Shown piece by piece: positions 40,141-49,776 of a DNA stretch of 64,000 bases; the first letter of the stretch is position 1, and every line of letters starts with the position of its first letter. The notes beneath the pieces are model-generated. The model was not told the origin of the DNA and made no database searches. It saw nothing but the letters and a program-made list of their open reading frames with translations. Source of the DNA: Streptomyces sp. 846.5 (GTDB taxonomy: Bacteria; Actinomycetota; Actinomycetes; Streptomycetales; Streptomycetaceae); assembly GCF_004365705.1 (NCBI RefSeq), contig NZ_SOBN01000003.1, positions 248,001 to 312,000 of the forward strand. The letters run 5' to 3'. Made by a program: the position numbers and the translations under genes.

Positions 40141-41739
40141 TCACCAACCCAGCGCCGCCATCGCGGCGTTGTGCCCGGGGATGCCGCTGACGCCGCCGCC
40201 GCGCACCGCGCCCGCCCCGCAGAGCAGGACGTTGGGGTGCGCGGTCGCAACACCCCAGCGGCCGGGGGGCGTACCCGCCTCGGCCTCGTCCTCGGCGAAG
40301 GGGAACGCCAGGTCGCGGTGGAAGATGTTGCCGCCGGGCAGGCCGAGGTCGTGCTCCAGGTCCAGCGGGCTGCGCGCCTCCAGGCAGGGCCTGCCGTCGG
40401 CGTCCACGGCCAGGCAGTCGGCCAGCGGCTCGTCCAGCACCGCGTCCAGCTGGGCCAGCACCGCCGTGAGCGCCGCCTCGCGGACGGTGTCGTGGTCGGC
40501 GCCGGCGAACAGCCGGGCCGGCAGGTGCAGCCCGAACAGCGTCAGCGTCTGGTAGCCCTGCTCGCGCAGCTCGGGCCCGAGGATGGACGGGTCGGTCAGC
40601 GAGTGGCAGTACAGCTCGGACGGCGCCACGGACGGCACCGCACCTGCCTCGGCGTCCCGGTAGGCGTCCGCCAACTGCCGGTAGGACTCGGCCACATGGA
40701 AGGTCCCGGCGAAGGCCGCGCTCGGATCCACGTCCCGGTCGCGCAGCCGGGGCAGCCGCCGCAGCAGCATGTTGACCTTCAGCTGCGAGCCCTCCGGGTC
40801 GGGGCCCGACGGCGGCTCGCCCAGCAGCCGTTCCAGCTCGCGCGGTGCGGCGTTGCACAGCACCTGCGACGCGTCGACCCGTTGCTCCTCCCCGCCGTGG
40901 CGGAACACCACCTCGGCCTCGTTGCCGTCGGTCCGGACCGCCGTCACCTCACAGTCCGTCAGCAGCTCGGCCCCGGCCCGCCGGGCGGCGGACGCCAGGG
41001 CGTCGGTGACCGCGCCCATCCCGCCGACCGGGACGTCCCAGTCGCCGGTGCCGTTGCCGATCACGTGGTAGAGGAAGCAGCGGTTCTGCCGCAGCGAGGG
41101 GTCGTGGGCATGGGTGAAGGTCCCGATCAGGGCGTCGGTGAGGACCACCCCGCGGACCAGGTCGTCGGCGAAGGACGCCTCCACCGTCTCCCCGAGCGGC
41201 CGCTCGAACAGGGCCTCCCAGGCCGCGTCGTCGCCGATGCGCTTCCGCAGCTCCGCGCGGGTCGGCAGTGGACCGGTCAGCGTCGGGAACACCGCCTTCG
41301 CGACCTCCCCGGTACGGCCGTAGAACTCCTGCCAGGCCTGGAACTCCCGCTCAGAACCGGTGAGCCGACGGAATCCCTCCGCCGTCGCGGCCCGGTCCCC
41401 GTTGTCGACCAGCAGACCTGTCGCCCGGCTGGCCCGCTGCACCGGCGTGTACGAGGACACCCTGCGCCGCCGCAGCTCCACCCCCAGCCCCAGATCCGTC
41501 CTGATCCGCTCGGGCAGCAGGCTCACCAGGTAGGAGTAGCGCGAGAGCCGGGCATCCACCCCGGCGAACGCGCGCTCCGACACGGCTGCGCCGCCGGTGT
41601 GCCCCAGCCGCTCCAGCAGCAGCACGCTGCGCCCGGCCCGGGCCAGATAGGCGGCGGCGACCAGCCCGTTGTGGCCGCCGCCGACCACCACCACGTCGTA
41701 CCGGCGCTGGATGGGTACTGCGGCAGGGGAATGGTTCAT
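40141..41739 (-). CDS. FAD-dependent oxidoreductase, phytoene-desaturase/PYROXD2-like
   Basis: A 532-residue amine-oxidase-fold flavoprotein. FAD dinucleotide motif at the start: YDVVVVGGGHNGLVAAAYLARAGRSVLLLERLGHTGGAA (residues 14-52). Substrate domain in the middle (NRCFLYHVIGNGTGDWDVPVGGMGAVTDALA), and the C-terminal FAD-closing motif NVLLCGAGAVRGGGVSGIPGHNAAMAAL. Overall layout matches PYROXD2 and CrtI relatives. No carotenoid genes are near, so the substrate is unknown. Its start is close to the divergent response regulator gene (70 bp). Only one gene in the unit. Confidence 0.87.
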   Translation of the reverse strand: MNHSPAAVPIQRRYDVVVVGGGHNGLVAAAYLARAGRSVLLLERLGHTGGAAVSERAFAGVDARLSRYSYLVSLLPERIRTDLGLGVELRRRRVSSYTPVQRASRATGLLVDNGDRAATAEGFRRLTGSEREFQAWQEFYGRTGEVAKAVFPTLTGPLPTRAELRKRIGDDAAWEALFERPLGETVEASFADDLVRGVVLTDALIGTFTHAHDPSLRQNRCFLYHVIGNGTGDWDVPVGGMGAVTDALASAARRAGAELLTDCEVTAVRTDGNEAEVVFRHGGEEQRVDASQVLCNAAPRELERLLGEPPSGPDPEGSQLKVNMLLRRLPRLRDRDVDPSAAFAGTFHVAESYRQLADAYRDAEAGAVPSVAPSELYCHSLTDPSILGPELREQGYQTLTLFGLHLPARLFAGADHDTVREAALTAVLAQLDAVLDEPLADCLAVDADGRPCLEARSPLDLEHDLGLPGGNIFHRDLAFPFAEDEAEAGTPPGRWGVATAHPNVLLCGAGAVRGGGVSGIPGHNAAMAALGW

Positions 41740-41809
41740 CCGGCAGTCGTACCAGGCCGAAGGGCCGCGGACCAGTCCTGCCGGGCGATCGGTGACCTAC
41801 GCTGACGGC

Positions 41810-42514
41810 ATGCAGGGGGCAGGCGGGGAAAACGGGGCGGTCGCGGCGGCCGGGTCGATCGAGGTCCTGGTCGTCGAGGACGACCAGGGGATCGCGCGTT
41901 CACTGGTACGCGGACTGGAACGGGCCGGGTACGTGGCGCGCTGCGTCGCGACCGGCAGAGCAGCCCTGGCGGTCGACCCTCCCCCCGATGTCGTGCTGCT
42001 GGACCTGGGACTGCCCGACCTGGACGGGGTCGAGGTCTGCCGGACCCTGCGCGGGCGCTCCGACGTCGCCGTCATCGTGGTCACCGCCCGCGGCGAGGAG
42101 GGCGACCGGGTCTCGGCCCTGGACCAGGGCGCGGACGACTACCTGGTCAAACCGTTCGGGTTGGCCGAACTGCTGGCCCGGATCCGCGCCGTGCTGCGCC
42201 GCACCCGTCCGCCCGTACCGGAGCTGCTGCGGCACGGTCCGCTGGCGGTCGACCCGCGCACCCGCAAGGTCACCGTCGACGGGGCCGAGATCGCGCTGAC
42301 GCCCAAGGAGTTCGACATCCTGGAGTGCCTTGCCGTGGACCCGGGGCGGGTGGTGACCCGTCAGGAGATCCTGGAACGGGCCTGGGACGCCCACTGGTAC
42401 GGCCCCAGCAAGGTCCTGGACGTCCACATGGCGGCGCTGCGCCGCAAACTCGGCGCGCCGGGGCTGGTGGAGACCGTCTACGGACGGGGCTTCCGGCTCG
42501 GCGAACCGGGCTGA
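41810..42514 (+). CDS. OmpR/PhoB-type response regulator
   Basis: A 234-residue regulator. Receiver domain at about 16-130: acidic pair VVEDDQG, phosphorylation Asp in VVLLDLGLPDLDG, Thr in VIVVTARG, Lys in DDYLVKPFG. C-terminal winged helix (about 145-232): ...GAEIALTPKEFDILECLAVDPGRVVTRQEILERAWDAHWYGPSKVLDVHMAALRRKL. Fifteen bases upstream of its kinase, in one operon. Targets unknown; the divergent FAD oxidoreductase is a candidate. Confidence 0.93.
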   Translation: MQGAGGENGAVAAAGSIEVLVVEDDQGIARSLVRGLERAGYVARCVATGRAALAVDPPPDVVLLDLGLPDLDGVEVCRTLRGRSDVAVIVVTARGEEGDRVSALDQGADDYLVKPFGLAELLARIRAVLRRTRPPVPELLRHGPLAVDPRTRKVTVDGAEIALTPKEFDILECLAVDPGRVVTRQEILERAWDAHWYGPSKVLDVHMAALRRKLGAPGLVETVYGRGFRLGEPG

Positions 42515-42529
42515 GGGGGCTGAGGCGCT

Positions 42530-43879
42530 GTGGACCGCCGCATCGCGCTGAGCGTGCTCGCCCTGGTCACCGTCCTGCTGGCGCTGGCCGTGGTGCCGCT
42601 GGCCTGGCTGCTCGGCGCGCGCGAGCAGACCTCGTTCCGCGCCGACGCCGAAGCCTCCGGGCGCACTGTCGCCTCGGTGGCCGAGGAGCACCTGAACGAC
42701 CACAAGTCCGACGCCCCGATGCTGGCGCTGCTGGCCCGCACCCAGGCCGAGGGCGACTGCGCCGCGGTCTACGACAGCACCGCCGCGGTGATCGCCCGCA
42801 CCTCCTGCGGCACGGCGACCCGGGCCGGCGTCCGGCCCCTGGTGGTCGCGGCGCTGCACGACGCGCGGACGCACCTGCGGGAGAGCGGCGGCGTGCTGAC
42901 CGTGGCCACTCCGATCGGGGAGACCGAGGACTCGGTCGGGGTGGCCGTGCTGACCCGTTCCGCGGCCCCGCTGCACAACCGGATCGCGGCCGTCTGGGGT
43001 TGGCTGGCGTTGATCGGGCTGGTCACCCTGCTGGCCGGCGCCGCGGTCTCGGTGGCCCTGGCCCGCTGGGTGAGCCGCCCGCTGCACGCTGTCGACCGGG
43101 CGGCGCGACAACTGGGCGAGGGGAGCCTGGAGGTGCGCGCGCCGGTGGGGGACGGCCCCCCGGAGGTGCGGCGGCTGGCGGCCACGTTCAACACCATGGC
43201 GGCACGCAACGAGACCCTGGTCCACGGCCACCGCACGGTGATCGCGGACGTCTCGCACCAGCTGCGGACGCCCCTGACCGCGCTGCGGCTGCGGCTCGAC
43301 CTGCTGGCCGGCGACGTCGACCAGGACGCGGCACTGGAACTGGCCGGCGCACAGGAGGAGATCGCACGCCTGTCCAGGCTGGTCGGCGGGCTGCTCGCGG
43401 TGGCCAGGGCCGAGAGCGCCGTTCCGGCCCCGGTGCGGGTGGCGGTGGACGTGGTGGTCGCCGAGCGGGTGACGGCCTGGGAGCCGGTCGCCGCCGAACG
43501 GCAGGTCTCGCTCGGCTGCCGCTGCGAGCCCGGGGTCGAGGCGTTCCTGGGTCCGGACGATCTGGAGCAGGTGCTCGACAACCTGATCGCCAACGCCCTG
43601 GACGCCGCCCGCGAGGGTGGCCGGGTGCGGCTGGACGGCGGCCGTGCCGGTGCTGCCGTGCGCGTGTCGGTGGTCGATGACGGCCCGGGCATGAGTACCG
43701 CCGCCCGGGCGGCGGCGTTCCGGCGCTTCGGCAACCCCGAAGCCAGGGGCTCCGGTCTCGGCCTGGCCATCGTGCACCGACTGGTCACCGCCAACGGCGG
43801 GACGGCCCGGCTGGAGGACACCCCCGGGGGTGGGCTGACCGTCGTACTCGGCCTTCCGGCGGCGCCGCCCGCGCCCTGA
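42530..43879 (+). CDS. Membrane sensor histidine kinase
   Basis: A 449-residue kinase. Two transmembrane segments (about 7-29 and 150-178) enclose an extracytoplasmic sensor of about 120 residues with two Cys (GDCAAVYDSTAAVIARTSCG) that could pair. Then HAMP (ARWVSRPLHAVDRAARQLGEGSLEVRAP), dimerisation/phospho-His VIADVSHQLRTPLTALRLRL, and ATPase boxes DNLIANALDAA (N), VDDGPGM (G1) and GSGLGLAIVHRLV (G2). GTG start 15 bp behind the response regulator. Signal unknown. Confidence 0.93.
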   Translation: MDRRIALSVLALVTVLLALAVVPLAWLLGAREQTSFRADAEASGRTVASVAEEHLNDHKSDAPMLALLARTQAEGDCAAVYDSTAAVIARTSCGTATRAGVRPLVVAALHDARTHLRESGGVLTVATPIGETEDSVGVAVLTRSAAPLHNRIAAVWGWLALIGLVTLLAGAAVSVALARWVSRPLHAVDRAARQLGEGSLEVRAPVGDGPPEVRRLAATFNTMAARNETLVHGHRTVIADVSHQLRTPLTALRLRLDLLAGDVDQDAALELAGAQEEIARLSRLVGGLLAVARAESAVPAPVRVAVDVVVAERVTAWEPVAAERQVSLGCRCEPGVEAFLGPDDLEQVLDNLIANALDAAREGGRVRLDGGRAGAAVRVSVVDDGPGMSTAARAAAFRRFGNPEARGSGLGLAIVHRLVTANGGTARLEDTPGGGLTVVLGLPAAPPAP

Positions 43880-44014
43880 GGGTGAGGCGGAGTCAGAAGC
43901 GCCGGCAGTCGCAGTGGGGGCGCTCACCCGTTCGGTCCGCAGCGGGTCGCTGAGCGGCGGGGCGCGTGTGAGCGTGAGGGTTCCGAGACAGCCACACTTT
44001 CCGGAGGACCCGTC

Positions 44015-44590
44015 GTGCCGACGAACGCCCGCTTTCGCACCATGCTCGCGGCGGTGACGCTGGCCGCGTCCCTGCTGGTGCTGCCCGCCTGCTCCAGCAG
44101 CAGCAGTACCAAGAACTCCGTCAACGCGGTCGGCGCCGCGGTCAACGCGACCCCGACCAGCAGCGCGGACCGGGTCAGGTTCGCCAAGACCAAGTTCGTG
44201 GCCAACGCGAGCCTGGCCGCGGGGGCGGCGTACCAGTGGCTCTACAAGCCGTTCAAGGCGGGCACCTTCAAGAGCGGCGCCAAGGGCAGGACGGTGGCCC
44301 TGGTCAAGGGCGGGCTGGCCGGCGCCTTCACCTACAACCGGCTGAAGGCCGCGCTCAACGACGCCAAGGGCGACCCCACCCTCTCCAAGGCCACCGACGC
44401 CCTGTCGTCCAGCATCGAGAGCATCAAGAACCTGCCGAGCAAGATCAAGGGCGGCAGCGCCACCGACGCGGACTTCAACCAGGTCCAGAGCGTCGTCGAC
44501 GGTGTGAAGAAGACCGCCTCGCAGAACGGCCTCAGCGTCACCGACCAGGTGCCCTCGGCGAGCCAGCTCACCCAGATGGTGACGAGCTGA
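44015..44590 (+). CDS. Putative lipoprotein of unknown function
   Basis: A 191-residue protein. Lipoprotein signal: ...LAAVTLAASLLVLPAC (lipobox LPAC, Cys near residue 26), followed by a Ser run. The mature part is basic and Ala/Lys-rich, with predicted helices (YQWLYKPFKAGTFKSGAKGRTVALVKGGLAGAFTYNRLKAALNDAKG) and resembles a small surface-anchored helical protein. No known domain recognised. GTG start with GGAGG eight bases upstream. It overlaps the convergent small gene by 23 bp. It lies 135 bp after the two-component system, which may control it. Confidence 0.75.
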   Translation: MPTNARFRTMLAAVTLAASLLVLPACSSSSSTKNSVNAVGAAVNATPTSSADRVRFAKTKFVANASLAAGAAYQWLYKPFKAGTFKSGAKGRTVALVKGGLAGAFTYNRLKAALNDAKGDPTLSKATDALSSSIESIKNLPSKIKGGSATDADFNQVQSVVDGVKKTASQNGLSVTDQVPSASQLTQMVTS

Positions 44591-44828
44591 CGCCCTCGGC
44601 GCCGGCCGCACCGGCCTCGGCCCGGACATAGGTGTAGCGCCACTGCCTACGGCCGTCCGCCCCGTGGAACTGCTCCCGGACGTAGACCAGGGTCTGGACG
44701 GGTGCGCCCGCGCGGGCGGGCAGGGTGGTCCGGTGCTCCGGGGGTACTCTTTCGGCCAGATTGACGGGGACCGCCGCGACCCTTCCGTCCAGCGGCCCTC
44801 CCACGAACTGGACCCGGGCTCGGCGCAT
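44568..44828 (-). CDS. Small conserved protein of unknown function
   Basis: An 86-residue protein beginning MRRARVQFVGGPLDGRVAAVPVNLAERVPPEHRTTL, a pattern found in small streptomycete proteins (predicted beta-rich, LDGR motif). ATG 44828 has AGAGGG eight bases upstream. The last 23 bp overlap the convergent lipoprotein. No assigned function; the C-terminal tail (residues 70-86) is low-complexity Gly/Ala/Ser. Confidence 0.6.
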   Translation of the reverse strand: MRRARVQFVGGPLDGRVAAVPVNLAERVPPEHRTTLPARAGAPVQTLVYVREQFHGADGRRQWRYTYVRAEAGAAGAEGVSSSPSG

Positions 44829-44942
44829 GGACCACACCCTCTCACTTCCGGCCCCTGGCACACACCACCCCTGTCGCACCCGTATCCTCATCTGTACACA
44901 TTCCGGTAACCCTGGGGTGCGTACGGTGGCGAGAGGGGCTCG

Positions 44943-45668
44943 ATGCAATCCGCGGGCAGGCGATCCAACTGGTGGCGCAGGCGCTCGGGCCTGGGCGCGC
45001 GCGAAACCGGTCCACTCGGCGCCGCGGAGGCTGCCGCCCGCCTGGAGTCCCGACTGGAACAACTGCTGCGCGCCGTCCGCGCGGGCTTCCCGGTTGCCCC
45101 GGCCGCACACGCCGTCGACTACCGATGTTCCTGCGGCCGGGTCGGCTGTCCAGCCCCCGCGCAGCATCCACTCTCCTTCGCCTGGCAGTCGCAGGCGTCC
45201 GCCGACACCGAGCAGGTCACCCGCTGGCTGACCCGCGACCCCGACGCCAACGCGGTCACCGCGACCGGCCGCAATCACGATGTGCTGGACGTACCGGCGG
45301 AGGCCGGGCGGCTGGCGCTGGAGCGGATGGACAGCCTGGGCGTGGCGGTGGGGCCGGTCGCCGCGATCGGTGAGGACCGCTACCTCTTCTTCACCACGAG
45401 TCGCTCCGCTCTTGACGAGGACGAGTGGTGGACCTCCGAGCTGGACACCAGCCCCGAGGACGTCTCCGAACACCCGGGCCTGCGGTGGCACACGCGTGGC
45501 AGCTACGTCCTGCTCCCGCCGTCGCGGCTCGCCGACGGCTCAACGGTCAGCTGGGTACGCGACCCGGACCGGACCCTGCCGGACCCGCTGCGGGTGCTCG
45601 ACGTCCTCACGGACGCATGCACTGCCGTGGGCGCCGTCGCTGTTGGAGAACACTGGCTGATCGGTTAG
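44943..45668 (+). CDS. Bifunctional DNA primase/polymerase N-terminal-domain protein (prim-pol-like)
   Basis: A 241-residue protein: VAPAAHAVDYRCSCGRVGCPAPAQHPLSFAWQSQASADTEQVTRWLTRDPDANAVTATGRNHDVLDVPAEAG, the pattern of the AEP-type prim-pol domain with its metal site DVLDV and a CSCGRVGCPAP zinc-like cluster (CxCx4C). The second half (GLRWHTRGSYVLLPPSRLADGSTVSWVRDPDRTLPDP) matches the rest of this domain. No helicase is fused. Stand-alone copies are typical of streptomycete chromosomes next to map; whether they prime DNA is unknown. Confidence 0.82.
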   Translation: MQSAGRRSNWWRRRSGLGARETGPLGAAEAAARLESRLEQLLRAVRAGFPVAPAAHAVDYRCSCGRVGCPAPAQHPLSFAWQSQASADTEQVTRWLTRDPDANAVTATGRNHDVLDVPAEAGRLALERMDSLGVAVGPVAAIGEDRYLFFTTSRSALDEDEWWTSELDTSPEDVSEHPGLRWHTRGSYVLLPPSRLADGSTVSWVRDPDRTLPDPLRVLDVLTDACTAVGAVAVGEHWLIG

Positions 45669-45688
45669 CTGCGGCAATTGCCTGGTTG

Positions 45689-45766
45689 GTCGCGCAGTTC
45701 CTCGCGCCCCTAGCAGGTGCAACTGGCCCAGTTGCAGCCCCCCAGGGGCGCGGGGAACTGCGCGAC
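45689..45766. terminator. Bidirectional terminator / dispersed inverted repeat, copy 2
   Basis: Arms 45689-45711 (starting GTCGCGCAGTTCC) and 45744-45766 are 23 bp with one mismatch; an inner hairpin TGCAACTGG/CAGTTGCA sits in the loop. It separates the convergent prim-pol and map genes. It has the same arm sequence as the repeat at 29626-29697. Confidence 0.8.
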
Positions 45767-45808
45767 AAGCCAGCTACGGTCCGCAGCCGAAAACGGACAG
45801 AACCCGGG

Positions 45809-46657
45809 TCACGGCAGAGTCAGCACCTCACTGCCGGCCTCCGTCACTACGAGCGTGTGCTCGAACTGCGCAGTGCGCTTACGGTCCTTGGTGACCACCG
45901 TCCACCCGTCCGGCCAGATGTCGTGCTGGTAGGTGCCCAGGGTCAGCATCGGCTCGATGGTGAAGGTCATCCCCGGCTGGATCACCGTGGTCGCGTACGG
46001 GCTGTCGTAGTGCGGAACGATCAGCCCGGAGTGGAACGAGGTGTTGATGCCGTGGCCGGTGAAGTCCCGCACCACGCCGTAGTGGAACCGCTTGGCGTAG
46101 GACTCGATGACCCGTCCGATGACATTGATCTGCCGGCCCGGCTTGACCGCGGCGATGCCGCGCCGCGTGGCCTCCCTGGTGCGCTCGACAAGGAGCTTTG
46201 ACTCCTCGTCGACATTGCCGACCGGATAGGTGGCGTTGAGGTCGCCGTGCACCCCGTGAATGAACGCGGTGACGTCCAGATTGACGATGTCGCCGTCCTG
46301 GAGCACGGTCGAGTCCGGGATGCCGTGGCAGATCACCTCGTTGACCGAGGTGCAGATGGACTTGGGGAAGCCCCGGTAGCCCAGGTCCGAGGGGTAGGCG
46401 TCGTGGTCGCACATGTATTCGTGCGCGATCCGGTCCAGCTCGTCCGTGGTCACCCCGGGCACGATGGCCGCGGCCGCGGCGTCCATCGCCCTGGCCGCGA
46501 TCCGGCTCGCGATCCGCATCTTCTCGATCGTCTCCGCGGACTGCACCTCCGGGCCGGTGTAGGGGGCGGGACCCTTGCGGCCGACGTACTCGGGGCGCGG
46601 GATGTGCGCCGGGACACTTCGGGTGGGCGACAGGGTGCCGGGAACGAGTGGAGACAT
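45809..46657 (-). CDS. map: Methionine aminopeptidase, type I
   Basis: A 282-residue Map that removes the initiator Met from nascent proteins. Family residues: [11 protein letters not shown] (His), [26 protein letters not shown] (two metal Asp), [11 protein letters not shown] (His), TFTIEPML (Glu) and [10 protein letters not shown] (Glu). The extended N-terminus ([38 protein letters not shown]) is typical of actinobacterial copies. ATG 46657. Divergent from a small SPOR-like gene. Confidence 0.95.
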   Translation of the reverse strand: MSPLVPGTLSPTRSVPAHIPRPEYVGRKGPAPYTGPEVQSAETIEKMRIASRIAARAMDAAAAAIVPGVTTDELDRIAHEYMCDHDAYPSDLGYRGFPKSICTSVNEVICHGIPDSTVLQDGDIVNLDVTAFIHGVHGDLNATYPVGNVDEESKLLVERTREATRRGIAAVKPGRQINVIGRVIESYAKRFHYGVVRDFTGHGINTSFHSGLIVPHYDSPYATTVIQPGMTFTIEPMLTLGTYQHDIWPDGWTVVTKDRKRTAQFEHTLVVTEAGSEVLTLP

Positions 46658-46753
46658 GCGGGCGATTCTATGGGGTGCCCGGCAGCCCCCGGAGTGCGGC
46701 GCGAAGACCTGGGCAGGATGCTGATGGCGGACGCGAACGCAGGGAGAAGAGTG

Positions 46754-46942
46754 ATGGCTGACGCTGTCGACAAGGCTGAGGGCTGGTACTACTGCCTCAA
46801 GCACAAGACCGTGGAGCAGGGCATGGTCTGTCCCGCGCGCACCCGGCTCGGGCCGTATGCGACCGAGGCGGAGGCCGCACGGGCACTCGAGAAGACCAAG
46901 GAGCGCAACGAGGAGTGGGACAACGACCCCCGCTGGCGGTGA
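46754..46942 (+). CDS. Small conserved actinobacterial protein (SPOR-like)
   Basis: A 62-residue protein, [51 protein letters not shown]. The phrase [16 protein letters not shown] resembles the SPOR peptidoglycan-binding repeat; two Cys (residues 14 and 26) are conserved in relatives. ATG 46754 has GGGAGAAG just upstream. Common directly beside map in streptomycetes. Function unknown. Confidence 0.8.
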   Translation: MADAVDKAEGWYYCLKHKTVEQGMVCPARTRLGPYATEAEAARALEKTKERNEEWDNDPRWR

Positions 46943-47055
46943 TCGCACGGCAAAGAGCTGGCATTCCGGATATTCCGGACAGCTTCTTGGCGCGGAGGCG
47001 CTGATCGTGCCAGGGTGGCCGTCGAGACCGGAACGGGTACGCACCTCCCGCACCG

Positions 47056-48129
47056 GTGACGGTACGGGCACGGCGGGGGCGCACACGGGTGGCGGACAGG
47101 TCAGAGGCGGCACAGCGGCAGAACGGTGATTCCGGGTCAGGCCCTGCCGACTCCCGCCGCAGTGCCCGCGGACCGCTCCTGCTGCTCGGCGTAGTCGTCG
47201 GCACCGCCGTGGCCGCCGTCTGCCTGCGGGCCGGCGGCTCGGCCCCGCTGGGCGGAGTCGGTGTACTGCACGGTCTGTGGCTGCTGGTCGCCCTGGTGGT
47301 CTTCGCCGCCGGCTGGTACGCCGTCGCCCAGTACCAGGCCCGGCAGGGCGAACGGCCGCTGGGGACGCCGCGCGAGGAGCGGCTGCAGAGCCTGACCGTG
47401 GCCGCCCTCGGCATCATCGGGGTGGCGACCACCGCCGGGGTGGCCGTGCTCGGGCTGACCCACACCGGCCCGCCGGATCTGCCGCCGACCGATCTGAAGC
47501 CGGTCACGCCGGCTTCTGGCCCGCCGGCCAGCCCGGGGCCGCAGATCAGCCTGCCGCCGGTGAAGAACAGCGCCTCTCATCCATTTCCGGCGGGTGTGGT
47601 GCTGCTGATCTTGATCGGCCTGCTGGCCGTCGCAGCCGGGGTGGTTCTGACCCTCTTCGTCTCCCGCTGGCTCCAGGCCCGCAGAACGCCCCCGCCGCCG
47701 CTGCGGTCGACCCTCGAACCGGAGGACGACGACGGTGCCGTGCTCGGCGACGCCGTCAGGGCCGGGCGGACGGCGCTCCAGGGCGAGGACGTCCGGGCCG
47801 CGGTGATCGCCTGCTATGCGGCGATGGAGGAGTCCCTGATCGCCGGCGGGGTGCGCCGCCACGCCGCCGACAGCCCGGCCGACCTGCTGCGCCGGGCCTC
47901 CGAGGCGGGGCTGCTGGCCGGGCTGGCGCCGCATCAGCTGGCCGGGCTGTTCCGCGAAGCGCGTTACTCCACCCATCCGATGGCCGAGTCCGACCTGCGC
48001 GAGGCGCGGGCCGCGCTGGACGAGATCAGTGCTCTGCTCGCGGAGCGGGCTGCACGCCAGGAGGCTGAGGCGGCCGCGGCCGAGGCGGCAGTGGCGGTAA
48101 CGATGTCGAAGGGGGCCGAGGTCCGATGA
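47056..48129 (+). CDS. DUF4129 membrane protein
   Basis: A 357-residue membrane protein with four predicted helices (about 40-62, 70-92, 112-132, 175-200) and a C-terminal cytoplasmic DUF4129 domain: [55 protein letters not shown]...[26 protein letters not shown] starts at 47056 and 47089 are both possible. First gene of a five-gene operon ending at 51760. DUF4129, MoxR and DUF58 together form a system thought to act in chaperoning or maturing secreted proteins. Confidence 0.87.
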   Translation: MTVRARRGRTRVADRSEAAQRQNGDSGSGPADSRRSARGPLLLLGVVVGTAVAAVCLRAGGSAPLGGVGVLHGLWLLVALVVFAAGWYAVAQYQARQGERPLGTPREERLQSLTVAALGIIGVATTAGVAVLGLTHTGPPDLPPTDLKPVTPASGPPASPGPQISLPPVKNSASHPFPAGVVLLILIGLLAVAAGVVLTLFVSRWLQARRTPPPPLRSTLEPEDDDGAVLGDAVRAGRTALQGEDVRAAVIACYAAMEESLIAGGVRRHAADSPADLLRRASEAGLLAGLAPHQLAGLFREARYSTHPMAESDLREARAALDEISALLAERAARQEAEAAAAEAAVAVTMSKGAEVR

Positions 48130-48665
48130 GCCCGCGAGCCGTCCCGCGCCTCGGCGTCCTGCCGGAGGCCTTCCTCTGGCTCGGCGCCGCCGCGCTCTGC
48201 TCCGAGGTGGCGCTGGCTCTGGTCGGCGGTCTGCCGGGGGCCGCCACCGGAGCCGCCGTGTTCGTCGTCGCCGGGCTGGTGGCGGTGCGTTACGTCCACG
48301 GCGCCCAGGCCATGGACAGCGACTACCGCCGCAAGGTCCACCTGGTCGGCAGCCGTGAGCCGACCCTGCGCTACTGGGACGCCGCGATCGAGGACGCCCT
48401 CGACTCCATGAGCGGATACGAGCTGCACCTGCGGCCGCTGCTGCAGCGCCTCTACGCGGTGCGCCTGGCCGAACGGCACGGGGTCTCCCTGGAGACCCAG
48501 CCCCGGCAGGCCGCCGCGATCGTCGGCCCCGAGCTCTGGCCCTGGATCGACCCGTCCGGCCGCCAGCGCCGGAACGCGCCCCGCCGGGTCGACCCCCGGC
48601 TGGAACCGGACCCGATCAGCGGACCCGTCCTGACCGCGCTTGTCGAACGCCTGGAAAAGATGTGA
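48126..48665 (+). CDS. Conserved membrane-associated protein of the MoxR operon
   Basis: A 179-residue protein with two N-terminal transmembrane segments (LPEAFLWLGAAALCSEVALALVGG, AATGAAVFVVAGLVAVRYV) and a basic cytoplasmic part (RYWDAAIEDALDSMSGYELHLRPLLQRLYAVRLAERHGVSL). Start overlaps the DUF4129 stop (ATGA, 48126-48129). A constant, unnamed member of this actinobacterial operon; its role is unknown. Confidence 0.83.
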   Translation: MSPRAVPRLGVLPEAFLWLGAAALCSEVALALVGGLPGAATGAAVFVVAGLVAVRYVHGAQAMDSDYRRKVHLVGSREPTLRYWDAAIEDALDSMSGYELHLRPLLQRLYAVRLAERHGVSLETQPRQAAAIVGPELWPWIDPSGRQRRNAPRRVDPRLEPDPISGPVLTALVERLEKM

Positions 48666-48666
48666 C

Positions 48667-49776
48667 GTGACGCCCGATCCGTCAGCCCCGCCGATACCGC
48701 CCCTGCCAGAACCGTCCATCCCGGAACCGTCCATCCCGGAACCGTCCGTCCCGGACATGAGGAGCGCCGTGACAACCGTGAGCCAGCAGGACGCCCCGGT
48801 CCTGACGCCCCAGCAGGCGGGCAGCCGCGCGCACGAGGTGCTGACCGAGATCGAACGCGCCGTCGTCGGCAAGCGCCAGGCGCTGGAACTGGTCATGCTC
48901 GGCGTCCTGGCCGGCGGGCACGTGCTGATCGAGGACCTGCCCGGTCTCGGCAAGACCCTGCTGGCGCGCTCCTTCGCGACCGTGCTCGGCCTGGACTTCA
49001 GCCGGATCCAGTTCACCCCCGACCTGCTGCCCTCCGACGTCTCCGGCGCCCCCTTCTACGACCAGCGCACCGGCGAGATGGTGTTCCGTCCCGGCCCGGT
49101 CTTCACCAACCTGCTGCTCGCGGACGAGATCAACCGCACCCCGCCGAAGACCCAGGCGGCGCTGCTGGAGGCGATGGCCGAGGCACAGGTCTCGGTGGAC
49201 GGCACCACCCGTCGGCTGCCGTCGCCCTTCGTCGTGATCGCCACCGACAACCCGATCGAGTACGAGGGCACCTACACCCTTCCCGAGGCCCAGCTCGACC
49301 GGTTCCTGCTCCGGGTCAGGATGGGCTACCTGCCGGTCGCCGACGAGGCCGCGATGCTGCGGGCGCGGCTGGACCGGTCCGCCCCGGAGGCCGTCCTCAA
49401 ACCGCTGACCGACCCGGCCGAGGTGCTGGCGATGCGGGACAGCCTGGAGCGGGTCGAGATCGACGACGACCTGGTCGACTACATCGTGGCGCTGATCGAC
49501 GCGACCCGTAAGCACGCCCAGATCCAGGTCGGCGCCTCGCCCCGGGGCGGCCTCGCGCTGGTGCAGCTGGCCCGGGCCCGGGCGGTGATGTCCGGACGGG
49601 ACTTCGTCACCCCGGAGGACGTCAAGTCGGTGGCGGTGCCCGCGCTCGCGCACCGGATCAGCCTCAAGCCCGAGCTGTGGGTGCGCCGGATCAGCGCGGA
49701 CGACGTCATCGCGGCGGTGGCGGAGACCGTGCCCACCCCGCGGACGACGCCGCGGTCCGTCCCGCGCCAGGCATGA
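48667..49776 (+). CDS. moxR: MoxR-family AAA ATPase
   Basis: A 369-residue AAA+ protein. Walker A GLGKTLLARSFA, Walker B LLLADEINR, sensor 1 ATDNPIEYEGTYTLPEAQLDRFLLRV, and the MoxR lid (VGASPRGGLALVQLARARAVMSGRDFVTPEDV). The N-terminus has a repeated PEPSIPEPSIPEPS stretch from a near-perfect 15-bp tandem DNA repeat (about 48701-48745). A second start at GTG 48769, with GAGGAG upstream, would skip it. Partner of the DUF58 protein downstream (4-bp overlap). Confidence 0.93.
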   Translation: MTPDPSAPPIPPLPEPSIPEPSIPEPSVPDMRSAVTTVSQQDAPVLTPQQAGSRAHEVLTEIERAVVGKRQALELVMLGVLAGGHVLIEDLPGLGKTLLARSFATVLGLDFSRIQFTPDLLPSDVSGAPFYDQRTGEMVFRPGPVFTNLLLADEINRTPPKTQAALLEAMAEAQVSVDGTTRRLPSPFVVIATDNPIEYEGTYTLPEAQLDRFLLRVRMGYLPVADEAAMLRARLDRSAPEAVLKPLTDPAEVLAMRDSLERVEIDDDLVDYIVALIDATRKHAQIQVGASPRGGLALVQLARARAVMSGRDFVTPEDVKSVAVPALAHRISLKPELWVRRISADDVIAAVAETVPTPRTTPRSVPRQA

